Source: Aquatica leii (Eukaryota; Arthropoda; Insecta; Coleoptera; Lampyridae). From it: a stretch of DNA of 64,000 nt. Below the pieces are notes generated by a model. The model ran no database searches. It saw nothing but the letters and a program-made list of their open reading frames with translations, and was not told the origin of the DNA. Location: positions 32,569,507 through 32,633,506 of the forward strand of contig CM069437.1 in assembly GCA_035610365.1 (NCBI GenBank), written 5' to 3'. This document shows, piece after piece, positions 25,205 through 36,600 of this stretch; position 1 is the stretch's first letter, and every line of letters starts with the position of its first letter. A program made the position numbers and the translations under genes.

Positions 25205-27545
25205 CAAAAACTACACTTTACAGGAGAGCAAGAAAGCCAATATGATTTTATTTTTGACATTTAAAATAAGGTTATAAGCGACTTTCGGCTTAGACCGCGT
25301 CGTAGTAAAACACCCAGACTTAGGCTTGGTCATAGTCTCTTCTTGAGAGCCAAAACAAGAAGTAGAACTTGGCCTTTGCCGTATTGTCGTTCGTGAACCC
25401 AAACAAACTGACGTTTCACAAGACATTGCAGCTTGCATCTTCAGAGTGGTAAATGTCACTGAAAGAAAAAATGGAAATGACGATATTTATACCAATAGCG
25501 ATTAGCGTGATTAACGAACCTTATCGTTCCGTCACCGCTTGACTGACTTCGTTATTACTCGGAGTAAGTGTTTGTGTCCTTTCCAAGAAGGTCGATCTTT
25601 GTCTTAGAGGATATAATACTGGTAGCCAAGATTTGCTGAGTCTTAAACCGTCTTCTCGGTTCATATTACAAGGATGTTTTTCTATTTCCACAGCTTCGCT
25701 GATTAGTCTGGGAAAGTAGAAAGGAGTTCTAGCCAACACTTTAGTTTGGTCAAAGTTCAGCGTGTGTCCTTGGTTCCACACGTGTTCTGCCACTGCTGAT
25801 TTAGTAACTCTGCGGTGTTTGCAGTCAGCCATATGTTCTTTTACTCTAACTTCAATAGAACGTCCCGTCTGTCCTATATAACTTGATCCACAGGAACAAG
25901 GAATTTTGTAAACTCCGGCATGTTTTAGAGCCCCTTGTTTATCTTTAGCAGATGTAAACCAGGTGTTCAGGGTATCCTTAGTCGTAAAGACAGTTTTAAT
26001 ATTATGTTTCTTTAGCACCCTGCATATTTTGTCTGTTGAACCCATACAATAAGGTAAATAAGCGGTGCTAGTAGGAGGTGATAAGTCTTCTTTGACTTTT
26101 GGATTTATTGCTCTTTTCCATGCGTTTTGGATCTCTTTGAACCCGTATCCATTTTGTTGTAGGGACTCCAACAATGTTTCCTTTTGTAGATTTTCGTTAT
26201 CTGACACACGTATAGCTCTTTTGGCTAAAGTATGCAAAACAGTATTCTTCTGTACTGGATGGTGGTGAGATTCGGCGTTTAAGTATCTATTAGTGTGCGT
26301 TTTCTTTCTATAAACGGAATGCCCCAATTTTCCGTTATTTTTCTTTATCACTAGTACATCAAGAAAGGCTAGACTGCTATTATGTTCTAACTCCATAGTA
26401 AACTTAATGCTGTTATGTGCAGTTTAGATGTTGAAAGAACTGGTTTAGTTTATTTTTGCCATGAGGCCATACAACAAACGTATCATCAACATATCTGAAC
26501 CAAGTTTTTGGTTTTAACTCAACATTTTTCATAATTTCAGTTTCAAAATATTCCATGTAAATATTGGCTATAACTGGAGAGAGCGGTGAACCCATGGCCG
26601 CTCCTTCTACTTGTTTAAACAAGTTGTCGTTATAACTGAAATAAGTGTTTTTGAGGCAGAGTTCGATGAGCAGAACTTCTTCTTCAGTAATTCTCTCCTT
26701 GAGCAAAGACAACACTTCGTCGACCGGAACTTTAGTAAAAAGAGATACCACGTCAAAGCTGACTAAAATATCTTCTTTTGTTATACGCAAGTTCTTAATT
26801 TTCTCTACAAAGTCTGTAGAATCTTTGATGTGAGTTTCTGTATTTCCTGTCAACGGCAAGAGTTTTGCAGCTAGATAACGTGCTAACGATTGGGTTGGTG
26901 AATTGATGGTGCTCACTATCGGTCGAAGGGGGACTCCTTCTTTGTGTATTTTGGGAAGACCGTAGATTCGTGGCATAACCGGATTTTTGACAATCAAAGT
27001 CTGTTTCATGTTGATATCGATAGTAGTGGAGTTTTTGATAGCGGAGTTTACCTTAGTGCACAGGGAGTTTAAAGGGTTTCTCTGTAGACGTATGTAGCAA
27101 TCTTCTGAGAGTAAGTTCGTCATTTTGTCGTTTTCGTTTCCATATTCAACTATAAACATAAGTAGTTGCTCGGGACTTGATATTTGTTCCTTACGGCTAG
27201 TAAGCAGCATTCTACAGTCCAAAATTTCTTCGTACAGTTCTCGTCCATCCACATCAGAACTGTAGACTTCGCCAAATTTTTTACATTAATCTTTTAAGTA
27301 ATTGATTTCCGTATTGAAGCACAACCCTTCCACATCAAGAAGAAATCCAAATTTTTCATCAATTTCCATTAATCGAACGCTTCTTGTTTTCAATTCATTG
27401 AAAAGACGGTCGACAGTCCCTTTTATTATCCTTTCCATTTCTTCTTTTGCTGTTAACCCAACATCTCTAGACATTTCGCCATCCATTCTTTTTTTTCCTT
27501 ATTTTATTGAGTCATTAACTGAGACTTCTCTCTCACTTTGGAAAT
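25205..27545 (-). mobile_element. Penelope-like retroelement, nearly full coding length
   Basis: On the minus strand the N-terminal part is at 27486-27286, the reverse transcriptase at 27252-26413 (PKIHKEGVPLRPIVS, DILVSFDVVSLFTKVP, GAAMGSPLSPVIANIYME, FRYVDDTFVVW) and the C-terminal part at 26396-25521. The latter ends in a GIY-YIG endonuclease (GVYKIPCSCGSSYIGQTGRS ... VRVKEHM). The fused RT and GIY-YIG order is specific to canonical Penelope elements, which copy themselves by target-primed reverse transcription. One in-frame stop at about 27284 and one frameshift at about 26400 interrupt the frame, so this copy is inactive but young enough to read through. The 3' non-coding end holds a probable hammerhead ribozyme. 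Right boundary is approximate. Confidence 0.9.
25395..25455 (-). ncRNA. Candidate hammerhead ribozyme in the Penelope 3' end
   Basis: On the minus strand CTGAAGA (25444-25438) is followed by a small hairpin with stem CAAG/CTTG (25435-25432 with 25422-25419), then GAAAC (25417-25413) and GTC (25412-25410). This is the order of the hammerhead core: CUGANGA, helix II, GAAA, NUH cleavage triplet. Helix I could form between ACT just before the core and AGT just after GTC. Penelope elements are known to carry such ribozymes with a minimal helix III. Helix II here has a bulged U and the usual G-C closing pair is absent, so activity is uncertain. Confidence 0.45.
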
Positions 27546-28541
27546 AATCTTAGAGGGATTTCAAATCTAAAGCTGCATTATGAAAGTGCATTTTAGAATC
27601 TTGCTCCAAAACCCTAGCAATGTGAGAAAGTCATACGTTAAAATTCTATTATAAAGCTGCTTTGCATTTTCGTTTCATTTGATGTGCTTTCGTCTACCAT
27701 TAAGTTCTGAAGAACTTCCACTATTTCATCAATGTAGGTGTGTACAGGTTTTACTGATTCTGTTTTGGCGCTTCACCTGGTATCGGAATCGTACTTCAAA
27801 GTAATAGGCACAGCATCTTTAAGTTTTTGCCATCGTTGAGTTGATCTTGAGAAAAAAACGTAAAGCGCATCGATGGTTCCAAAAAAAGTAACTATCATTA
27901 CTTCTTCTTTAGCCGCATGTACGCCTACCAAATTAAGACTATGATTGTCACAATTGACAAATATGGCAAGGTTGTTTTCTTCCTTTATTCTTTGATGCAC
28001 ACCACTCTTGTGGCCAGCCATAACAGCAGCAATGTCATAGCACTATGACCTGCAATTTTCTACATTCATATCGTCTTTTTCTAATTGCTACAATATTGTT
28101 TGGGCTAAGCTAGCTGCATCCTTATTGCTGAGTTGGATAAAGCCAAGGAAAGATTTTTTTATATATATTGTTCTTTTCTCTAAATCGATCTCGACATACC
28201 TAACTACCTCAGACATTTGTTCGCGATGGGCTAAATCTGGAGTTGAGTCAAACATTAGCCCATAATACTTTGCTTATGTATCTTTTCAAGCAAGTTAGCA
28301 CGAACAGTGGATGCAGGATGGTTCTCCGCAAATTTTAAATGATCTTTAATAACAGGATCAAAATTGGAAACTAGTTTCATTAACCAAGTAAATTTCCTGA
28401 GTTAGCATTTGATTGAAGTGATTTTCGGTGTCCTCGCATAGCTAAATTTTGCATTGCAAGGTATTTGATGCAGTGCAACAGCTTTATCAAAATATCACAC
28501 CACTTTTGATTTTCTCTTTGAATTTGCTGTTGAAGTTCTTT

Positions 28542-29330
28542 CTATTGGGTAAAGCATTGTCTGTGGTTTTTTGAATTTTCATGTACATTCATTCTCTCAG
28601 GTGCTTTGCAATGATTAAATCCGCTTTTTTGTTCCAAACTAGATTGGTATTCGCATTTTAAAAAAAGAAGACAGCAAAAACAAAAGGCAGATTTTTTGGA
28701 AGGCGAGTAAACCAACCATGAACGCATCACTTGCTCACCGTGACCATTTCCTAATTTTTTAAATAACCAAGTTTTGTTCATAGAACGATTGTTAGTCGGC
28801 AAAAAAGGACCTTCAATGTTTTGGAAATGTTTAAAACCATGTTTAATAATTTCAATTCTCAATGGATCAGTTATGTTTGCTTTTCCTGTTTCTTCACTAA
28901 ACATAAGAAATCCGATGTCGTGTTTTTCAATAAATTTAGGTATGGGACATTGAATAATTTGGACGTTTTCAGATATCAAGTCTTTATCTTCAACTTCATC
29001 AATCTTCATTTCTTTGTCAAACTCAGGCCCAACTTTTGTTTCTTCAGAAGTAGCAAGGATTTTAGAATTATAACTAAAATTCTCTGCATCGCCATCAATA
29101 GATGCCGCAACTAATTCTTTCTTGCTTAAACTTGACTCAGTATCTTCGAATTCTTGAGGCCTTGCGCTTGCAGAATTTTCTGGATTATCTGAAGAAGTCG
29201 TGCTCGTGCTCGATTTTTGAAAAAACGTCTTAAAAATTTTGCTGCTTTTTTCTTTTTCTTTTGCCTCTAATGAACGTCGTTTTTGACTTGCAGCCCCACT
29301 TTCCTTCTTTTTCTCAAAAGAACGATTCAT
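28542..29330 (-). pseudogene. N-terminal 262 codons of the hAT transposase
   Basis: Longest open part of the ZMYM1-like hAT transposase. It starts with ATG after the 0.8 kb 5' region, has a low-complexity Ser/Thr/Glu head (residues 1-110), and contains the conserved block that begins QCPIPKFIEKHDIGF. It then carries FLPTNNRSMNKTWLFKKLG and the TTF zinc finger with its Cys pair CFCC and the terminal His/Cys. It stops at a TAA just where homologous proteins continue into the catalytic domain, so it is a truncated pseudogene, although a stand-alone DNA-binding product could in principle be made. Confidence 0.7.
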
Positions 29331-29467
29331 GGTTCTCAGCTAAATATTTTTAAAATTATTAAGAATTTGCTACACATAATTGACAAAAGCAATATATTTT
29401 TTAATTATCTTGATATATCTCAACAAAATATTTTAGAATATATTTCTAGAAGACGAATCCAGTGATT

Positions 29468-29757
29468 CAGAGGGCGCCTGTGATATCTCGTGAACTACCG
29501 AGTGTAAATTACCCACGATCTGACACCCATGTGTTGGAAGAACACTCAGCGAGATATTATAAAAATATGTTTTATTTAAACTGCAGCCATAACTCGCGAT
29601 TCATCACCGGGGACCACGCTCGTACGTACTACATCCCTCCGTGCTGTTCACTTCAAAACTGCTCTCTCCGCTCTCCCCACAAGATACGTCACCAAGTTCG
29701 CCTACCAGCGATTGGTTAAGAGAGGAGGTGGAAACACGTGACTTGGCGCGCTCTCTG
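29468..29757. repeat. GC-richer block with possible inverted ends
   Basis: A 290-bp block clearly richer in GC than its surroundings, inside the hAT 5' region. It starts CAGAGGGCGCC and ends GGCGCGCTCTCTG, an imperfect inverted pair. No flanking duplication was found. It may be a small nested element or simply hAT leader sequence. Confidence 0.25.
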
Positions 29758-29886
29758 AGATGCACTTGCGAGTCGCTACACGCCCATGCAAGCAATACCA
29801 AGCGCCAGTGTATATTTCAGTTTTGATTTATTTAAAATAAAATATAAAAGTCTCTCTTACTTTTCTTTGTTAGTTTCATTAAAAGT

Positions 29887-29954
29887 GCATAAGTTGCACT
29901 CACTTGCGCATAAGTTGCACTCACTTACGCATAAGTTGCACACACTTGCGCATA
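29887..29954. repeat. Three tandem 21-bp repeats in the hAT subterminal region
   Basis: Units at 29887, 29908 and 29929 read GCATAAGTTGCACTCACTTG with one or two changes, followed by a partial fourth. They lie about 210 bp from the hAT end, where transposase-binding subterminal repeats are usually found. Confidence 0.85.
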
Positions 29955-30164
29955 GAGACTGCTGAAAAACGCCACCTTACAACATAAACTAATAAAGTTT
30001 TAAAGTTTGTTTTAAAACTTTAAACTACTTTAAAGTTTTTTTTAAATCTTAATTTATTTTATATAATTCTCGCTTATTGTATCACAACCGAGCCTCTTTT
30101 GCGCCCTTTTCAGGTTGGCGCCCATGGCACGTGCCCTGCCTGCCCTACCCTAGATACGCCACTG

Positions 30165-32211
30165 CATGTGGGTGTGACCGGGAACAAGACATTTTTGATC
30201 AATCATCTTAATCTTATTACAAGTTGATGCCAAAAATGAAAACATAGCGCAAACATTAGAATTCTTATTTTGACCTCCGCAAGTGTCACTCTAATTTATA
30301 TCCTGAAAATATTTGAAAAGACAAGAAGATATTTCATTGGCGCGCAGCAATCGCTTCATGCCATATGAAGTGGAACGAATTAGTTGTCTCTTATAAAATG
30401 CAATTCTTGTAGAAAGATATGGTGTTGGCAATACCTGTTGTAAATCAAAAACTAGAACCTTCAGTTTTGAGGAATTTTGGCTTAATAATTTGTCGTCCTT
30501 TTTAAAAGTATAACCTTTATCAGCTTCTTGGTGATGTGTTAATTGAGTTTTAAATTCTTCACTTTTTTCACCATTACAACTTTTAATTTTCATGTGTAAC
30601 ACATCACAAACATTGCATGTGTCCTTTCTAGGTTTTTTAAATTTTAAATTCAAATTGTCTATAGACTGGGAATATATTTTTAAACAAACTGGTTTAACGC
30701 TTAATTGCTTCATCTCTTTGCAATATAGTTCGTACATTTGACTTTTGGTTAAATCCGCTGATAAATATTTTTTCTCAGTGTGTCTTCTGGAATAATGTGG
30801 TTCAAACGCAAGAAACTTTTGGATATGATCTATTACAGTTTTTAGCGACTCATTTGAAATTTTGTGTTTAGGAACATGTTTACCCCTTTGATCGTCATCG
30901 GGAATTCCGCTTTCAGATGCAAGTTTTTTTTTTAGTAACATATAGGATAAATTTGTTACTTTCATCAAACGTGGCACAAAAACATTCTTTACAGACCTGT
31001 ATTCGTTGATTTTTTATTTCTAAATAATACGAGAATGATTTTTCTCTATATTTACCTTTTTTAGGAGAAACAGTTTTATGTGTAGTAATTTTTTTGTCCT
31101 CACTTTTGATTAGATTTGCTATCTAAGACAATCTCTTGTCGTTACTTCTCATTTTCCAGTAGTCTCTGAACAGTAAACTTCTAGTCTCCTCATCAATTTT
31201 ATCCTTGCATTTTCTGCGACAGTTGGTCTTTAAGGGCCTAATTTTTCTTTGTCTGACCTCCTTTTGACTTTTTGTAACATACGCTTTGCCACAATTTCTA
31301 CATATTTTTCTTTCTTGTTTAAGCTGTTGTTGACTGGGAAACTTTCTTTCTTTAATCTTTGTAATATGTTTTGTTTCTGATTTTTTATGAGATTTGTTGT
31401 TTAAATTAACGTCATTTTCCTCAGCTGAATCTGAAGTCATCGATTTTTCAATTTGATAATTTGGGTCTTTAACACTGTCATCAGAATCGTCCACAAAATC
31501 AATTTTTGTGGAGGAATCTGCGAAAGATTAAAGTATAAGTTTTACGTTATGATAGCACAAATACAAAATTTCTTTACACATGTAATCCGTTTTCTCTTAT
31601 TACTATTTTTTAAAATATTTTGTTTTTAGTTTTGTCAGTAGAATAAAACAATGAAATCATCAAACTGAACATTTTTATTGTATCGAATAAAAAAAGTTCA
31701 AAATGGACACTTTTAGTAGTAAACACCCATTTCTAAAAGAGCCATTTTTTGAATTCATCTAAAATAATTTGAAAACATTAATAGAACAAGAATTTCAACA
31801 GAAAACTGGAAAGTGTTGTATATAGTTTAGTTCATGGCACAACTTCAACACCAGCTTTTACAAAAGAAAAAGTAGTGACACCTTTGGATTTCTTTAAAAA
31901 AAGTTCCTTACTCACATTTTTACAGACAAAGACAGTTACGGGGGTGAGTAAAACATGCCACAATTTCAAAACTACCTTGTACCTTTTAAACAGTTCATTG
32001 ATGTACTGTTTTTGACTTTTTATTTTTCACAAAAATCGAGCTCGTTACAATTGTAGATTAGATTTTTTTCTAAGTTCTTTAGAAATTATTTCCTATCAAA
32101 AGTACCCAATTTGAACCGCTCTGTATAAAATATATCTACATAATTTTTTTACTTTTTAAATTATCTTGCGTAATGCTTCGAATCAAACTTACCAGTATGT
32201 GAATCTTCCAT
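30165..32211 (-). pseudogene. DUF7869-type insect gene, split by the hAT insertion
   Basis: Exon 1 is 32211-32193 (MEDSHT), with a GT donor, and exon 2 starts at 31517 after an AG acceptor; the join gives MEDSHTDSSTKIDFVDDSDD in frame. Exon 2 continues with a CxxCGK motif (31320), NCRRKCKDKIDEETRSLLF, the DQRGKH block (about 30880), HYSRRHTEKKYLSADLTKSQ, KKPRKDTCNVCDVLHMKIK, EISSCLFKY, DTCGGQNKN (about 30275) and finally LVPGHTHM. There the hAT begins. This order matches a large insect family carrying a DUF7869 core, often multicopy and possibly transposase-derived; its function is not known to me. A stop at about 31123, a shift near 30985 and a stop at about 30290 show decay. The C-terminus was not found on the far side of the hAT. 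Confidence 0.7.
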
Positions 32212-32971
32212 TTATCTGGTCTCCAACAAAAACAAAAGATCTTCTTCCCACTTGTAATCAAGAACGCAATTTACAAAAGTTTCTGTCTCGTTGGCGACGG
32301 GTGGGTGAAAAACTAAAAAAGGCATTCTTATTGCTTTTACTTTAAAATAACTTAAGAAGAAACCTTCTCCGACCGTATGGTGTACTTGATGAAACGATTT
32401 AGGAGGACATTCTTCTGTGTTTCGTTCGCTGTTCGATATATTTGAAAAAAATAAAATAAACATTTCTAATTTCAAATCTAAAGAGAGATTAGCAAACGTT
32501 ATAGACACTTGTGTCTTTGATTAAATAATTATTTAAAATATTTATTATTACACTTATGTGCTGAAGAGAACTAAAAAAATGATTGCATTTTTCTTCATGA
32601 AGAATTCTATAGTTATTATTACGTAAAAATACATCTTTAAATTTTAGTTGTTTTACTGTAGTTATCGCAAACATATTATTTACATACTTACCGCATTTAG
32701 ATAAAAACAGTTTGGTCCTCTGCCTTACATTCATCTTGCAGTGAGTAAAACAAAGTGAAAGAACACGTGCAATGGATGGATGTTAATCGGCAATTTTTGG
32801 CGGCATAAAGATCACACGAAGGGTGAACGATGCGAAACGATTAAGAAAATTAGTAACGAATGTACCGACAAAAGGGAAACTCGAGTTACGGCTTTATGTC
32901 AAAAAGAAAGAACAACAAATTGTTAGATATCTAAAGATAAGTCTTTATGTCAAAAACAAATTTGAATATAA
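32212..32971. other. Upstream region of the DUF7869-type gene
   Basis: Minus-strand frames at 32212-32508 (98 codons) and 32489-32734 (81 codons, with a possible GT donor near 32695) could be leader exons of the same gene or noise. I recognise neither. Confidence 0.3.
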
Positions 32972-33660
32972 TCTATATATATAAAAATGTTATGTTGGTT
33001 TGTGTACGCTTCAAAAACTCAAAAAGTTCTACACCGATTGAGTAGAAATTTTAACATGATATAAAATCCGCATCAAGGATTGTTTTTATCTATTTTTTGC
33101 ATCAGTCACATATCTGCGACCGCGAGAAAACAGTTTTTTTAACGATCAGCTGTGTACCAGTGACTGCGCCATCTGCCATAAGCGATGAAAACACTCGCTG
33201 ACAACCGCAATAGTAATGACGCAGTCACATGAGAAACAATTTCGTTCCCAATTACATTGTTTATTTACAAAAAAATTTGCATCTGATTCTGATTATTATA
33301 CAATCTGAATTAAATATTCACTTAAATCAAGAATTTTTGGTGTGATAGTATTGTGATCGAACTGCGCCTTTCACCAAATCGTAAGTAGAGGTTATATTTT
33401 ATATCAAAGATGGACAGTAAAAATATTATTAACTGACAGACAAAATAAAAGGACTTATTATAATTCAAGTGAATTTCTAATAGAAGTGAGTGGTTATATC
33501 TTTTTTATTACATCTAACACGTGGACGTAATTATATTATTTAGTAATTATATTATTTATTTTGGATTAACCTCATTTTTAATGTATATAAATATAATTAC
33601 ATTAAATGTAAACCATTAAATCACAATATGCCACTGCGAAGCGTGGCAGGGTACAGCTAG
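32972..33660 (+). mobile_element. Non-autonomous Helitron, 689 bp
   Basis: Starts TCTATATATATAAAAATG directly after an A and ends ...GGGTACAGCTAG directly before a T. This is the 5'-TC, 3'-CTAG and A/T target pattern of Helitrons. A hairpin TGCCAC / GTGGCA with an 8-base loop lies just inside the 3' end (about 33628-33647), as Helitrons require for termination. No Rep/helicase coding sequence is present. Both termini look intact. Confidence 0.85.
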
Positions 33661-33689
33661 TATTTTAATAATTCGAGTAAGAAAGAAGA

Positions 33690-36600
33690 AAGCAAAACGA
33701 ACGAATAAATTTAAAGTCGAAATCTTCCGATTAAAAGCTGACACAAGTCAGACTATCTAAGAGAAAAAGACAGCAATTCAAAAATAACAACAGTTAAGTT
33801 CCAAAAACCCAAACACCACATAAGTCGACAAATCAAAGTAAAGTCCAAACTGCACCACACAATACAAGCAAAAAAAATAATAAGCAAGAAAGGATAGAAA
33901 ACATCCATTGTTAATCGCCAGTCTTTGCTTGTCATGTTGGAATGTCCCAATGGAATAACGGATTAGAATATTCTAAGAGCAAAACAAACCTAAAGAAAGT
34001 AATATCCTAACAGTAACTGACAACATCAAAAATGCCGACCAGGCGAAAGTACGTAGAGTGAAAGAAGAGTCGTTGCAGTCTATTCCACGTTTCAACCCAA
34101 ACACAACTAAACAAAAACCCACTAAACCCGATAAAGCAAAAGAAGTAACTGAGAAAAAAAAGAGAAAAAAGAGAAACATAGCTGCAATGAACACAAAAAA
34201 AGTGTTCAAGCAACTGGTCAAGATTTAAAAAAAAAGCAAAACAGACAATTGCTTTAAAGGCGAACCTTAAGGAGCAAAAGAGAAAAAATAAAGAAGAAAT
34301 AAAGAGTAAGAAAGACAAGGTAGAAAGATAAAAGTCAGACGGAGAAAGATAAGACAAGATGTTCGTACAAATAAATGACAAAACAAAGAAAGAAAGAGGT
34401 TAAAAAAGAAGCGATGTAGAATTACATAAATACTAGCAATTAAAAGTACGGCAATAAATATTACAGTCAATAACGTTGTTGCAAGCCCCTGAGGGTAAGC
34501 AACACTCCGTACATAAAATTATTGTAGTGTGACAGGGTAAACGAATAAGTAATCGAAGAATTAAACTTTGGTTCGATATAGTAAATTCGCAATAAGAAGC
34601 AAATCGCACGCAGAATAAATTTAACCCGTAATTGTACAAACAAATTTGCGTTCATTCCTTCCTATCGCAAATGTGCCTCTTAGTGTAATAGAGTACGTCA
34701 ACGACTTGACTCTAGACTACTTTGAAAAAATTAGTGTTGTAACAAATGTAATCCTTAGTACGTGATCCAAGTAATCAATTCCAGCGAGATGTATTTAATT
34801 GACATGTACCATTCCAAAGAGACAAATACGTGGCGGTAGCTCAAAAGGCTATGATAAAATAGAAGTTCATTCTCACATCAGGAAAAACCTCACATATGAA
34901 GAAATACCACCATTAATAACGGAGGCGAATATCTAAAATATGAACGGAAAAAAATGACAGTTAACACTCTGAATGTAGCAAAGGGACGTTCCGGGACAAA
35001 ATTTGTACAGTACGCGATCTATATCAAAAGATTTGTTACATAACAAAGTTCCTTCCAACAACATCAAAACGTGGAAAGTGACACTAACAAAAATAAAGAA
35101 CAGAAATTTAGGCATGCGCTAAAGACAGAACCTTAAAATCTAAAACCAACTCAAATACAATATCACCCAACTCAAGAAGAAACTTAAACAAAATATGCTT
35201 TCTTAGTTCGCTAAGTATTACCAATCGAATGTGTCCAAAAGTCGCATGAAGCGGAATGATACAGAAACAAAGTATCAGAAGAGGTACTCGTTAAAAGTCG
35301 ACGCTATAAAAGCAAAAACGCAACGTAGTTCAATAGACATCACTAAATGATAATCCTATACAAACAAACCAAGAGAAAAATAAGAAGTTTAGGAAGGAGA
35401 GAAATTTAGACCACGGTCGAAACAACGTCATAAAATACCATGAAACCTCAGCACACCGATTCAAATCCCGCCCTGAATATAAGTCCCCAAGTATAACGCG
35501 GATCTTGAATGGTGATATGCGGATTTAGAAAGTGAAAAGTCAAAAAGGAAAACTAAGACAGCTGTATTAAAAACGGTATGAAATTCTTCCACCAAAAAAT
35601 CAAACACATTCTAAAGATCTAAGGAAGCAAAACCAACGAATAAATGTAAAGCAAAAATATTCTGATTAAAAGTCGACACAAGTCAGACTATCTAAGAGAA
35701 AAAAACCCAGCAATTTCAAGTTCCAAAAACCCAAACACTACTTAAGTGCACAAATCAAAGTAAAATCCAAACTGCATCACACAAGCAAAGAAAAAAAAAT
35801 AAAAATAAGCAAGAAATCGATTATCACCATTTTTTGCTTGTCATGTTGGAATGTCGCAATAGAACTTAATTGCCGAATAAGAGATTAGAATATTCCAAGA
35901 GCAAAACAAACCTAAAAAAAAGAAATATCCTAACAGCGACTGACAACATCAAAAATGCCGACTGACTGAAAGTACGTAGAGTAAAAGAAGAGTCGTTGCA
36001 GTCTATTCAAAGTTTCCACACAAACACAACTAAACAAAAACCCACTAAACCCAATAAAGCAAAAAAAGTAACTGAGCAAGAAAAGAAACATAATTACAAT
36101 AAACACTAAAAAGATACTAAAAAAAAAGTGTTCAAGCAACTGGGCAAGATTTAGAAAGAAAAAAAAACAAAACAAACAATTGCTCTAGAAGCAAACCTTA
36201 AAAAGCAAAAGAAAAAAAGTCAAATATAATAAAAATAAGGAAAGACAAGGTGGAAAGAAAAAAAAACAGAAAAAAATAAGGCAAAATGTTCGTTCTTCTC
36301 CCCGTAGAAAAAAATCTTTAGGAGGAACAAGTAGAAAGAGATGTGACATGCAGATGATCAACCAATCAAGGACCAGAGGAGATAAATTAAAAGTAGAAAA
36401 GACAAGAAAGACGGAGACAACATGTAGATGTCTGTTTCATTGTTCTCTCCGCATAAGAAACGAAATATGTGACCAACTCTTTAATGCCTAACCAACCGTC
36501 CAAAATATATATATAAAAAAAGAAAGAGAAGAGAAAAGATATCACAATTAGCCATAAAACAAATGCGTACCAATTGCTGTCTCAAATCGGAAAATTTACT

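Larger units (their letters stand above)
27546..30164 (-). mobile_element. hAT transposon, ZMYM1-like, right end intact, left end lost
   Basis: The right terminus ends ...CTAGATACGCCACTG; read inward this is CAGTGGCGTATCTAGGGTAG, a classic hAT end. The transposase starts at 29330: a Ser/Lys-rich N-terminus, then a TTF-type zinc region (RSWLVYSPSKKSAFCFCCLL, about 28700; NVHENSKNHRQC, about 28560). The hAT core follows (GLMFDSTPDLAHREQM at about 28230, AVMAGHKSGVHQRI at about 28000, NCDNHSLNLVGVHA at about 27930, STQRW at about 27830). Internal stops and shifts occur at about 28540 and 28020-28080. Nothing past about 27640 reads as hAT; the Penelope element begins there, so the catalytic C-terminus and dimerisation domain are gone. 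Confidence 0.82.

Noticed and set aside
29881-29960. CRISPR-like array
   Set aside because: Only three adjacent 21-bp units with no spacers, in a eukaryotic transposon; a plain tandem repeat.
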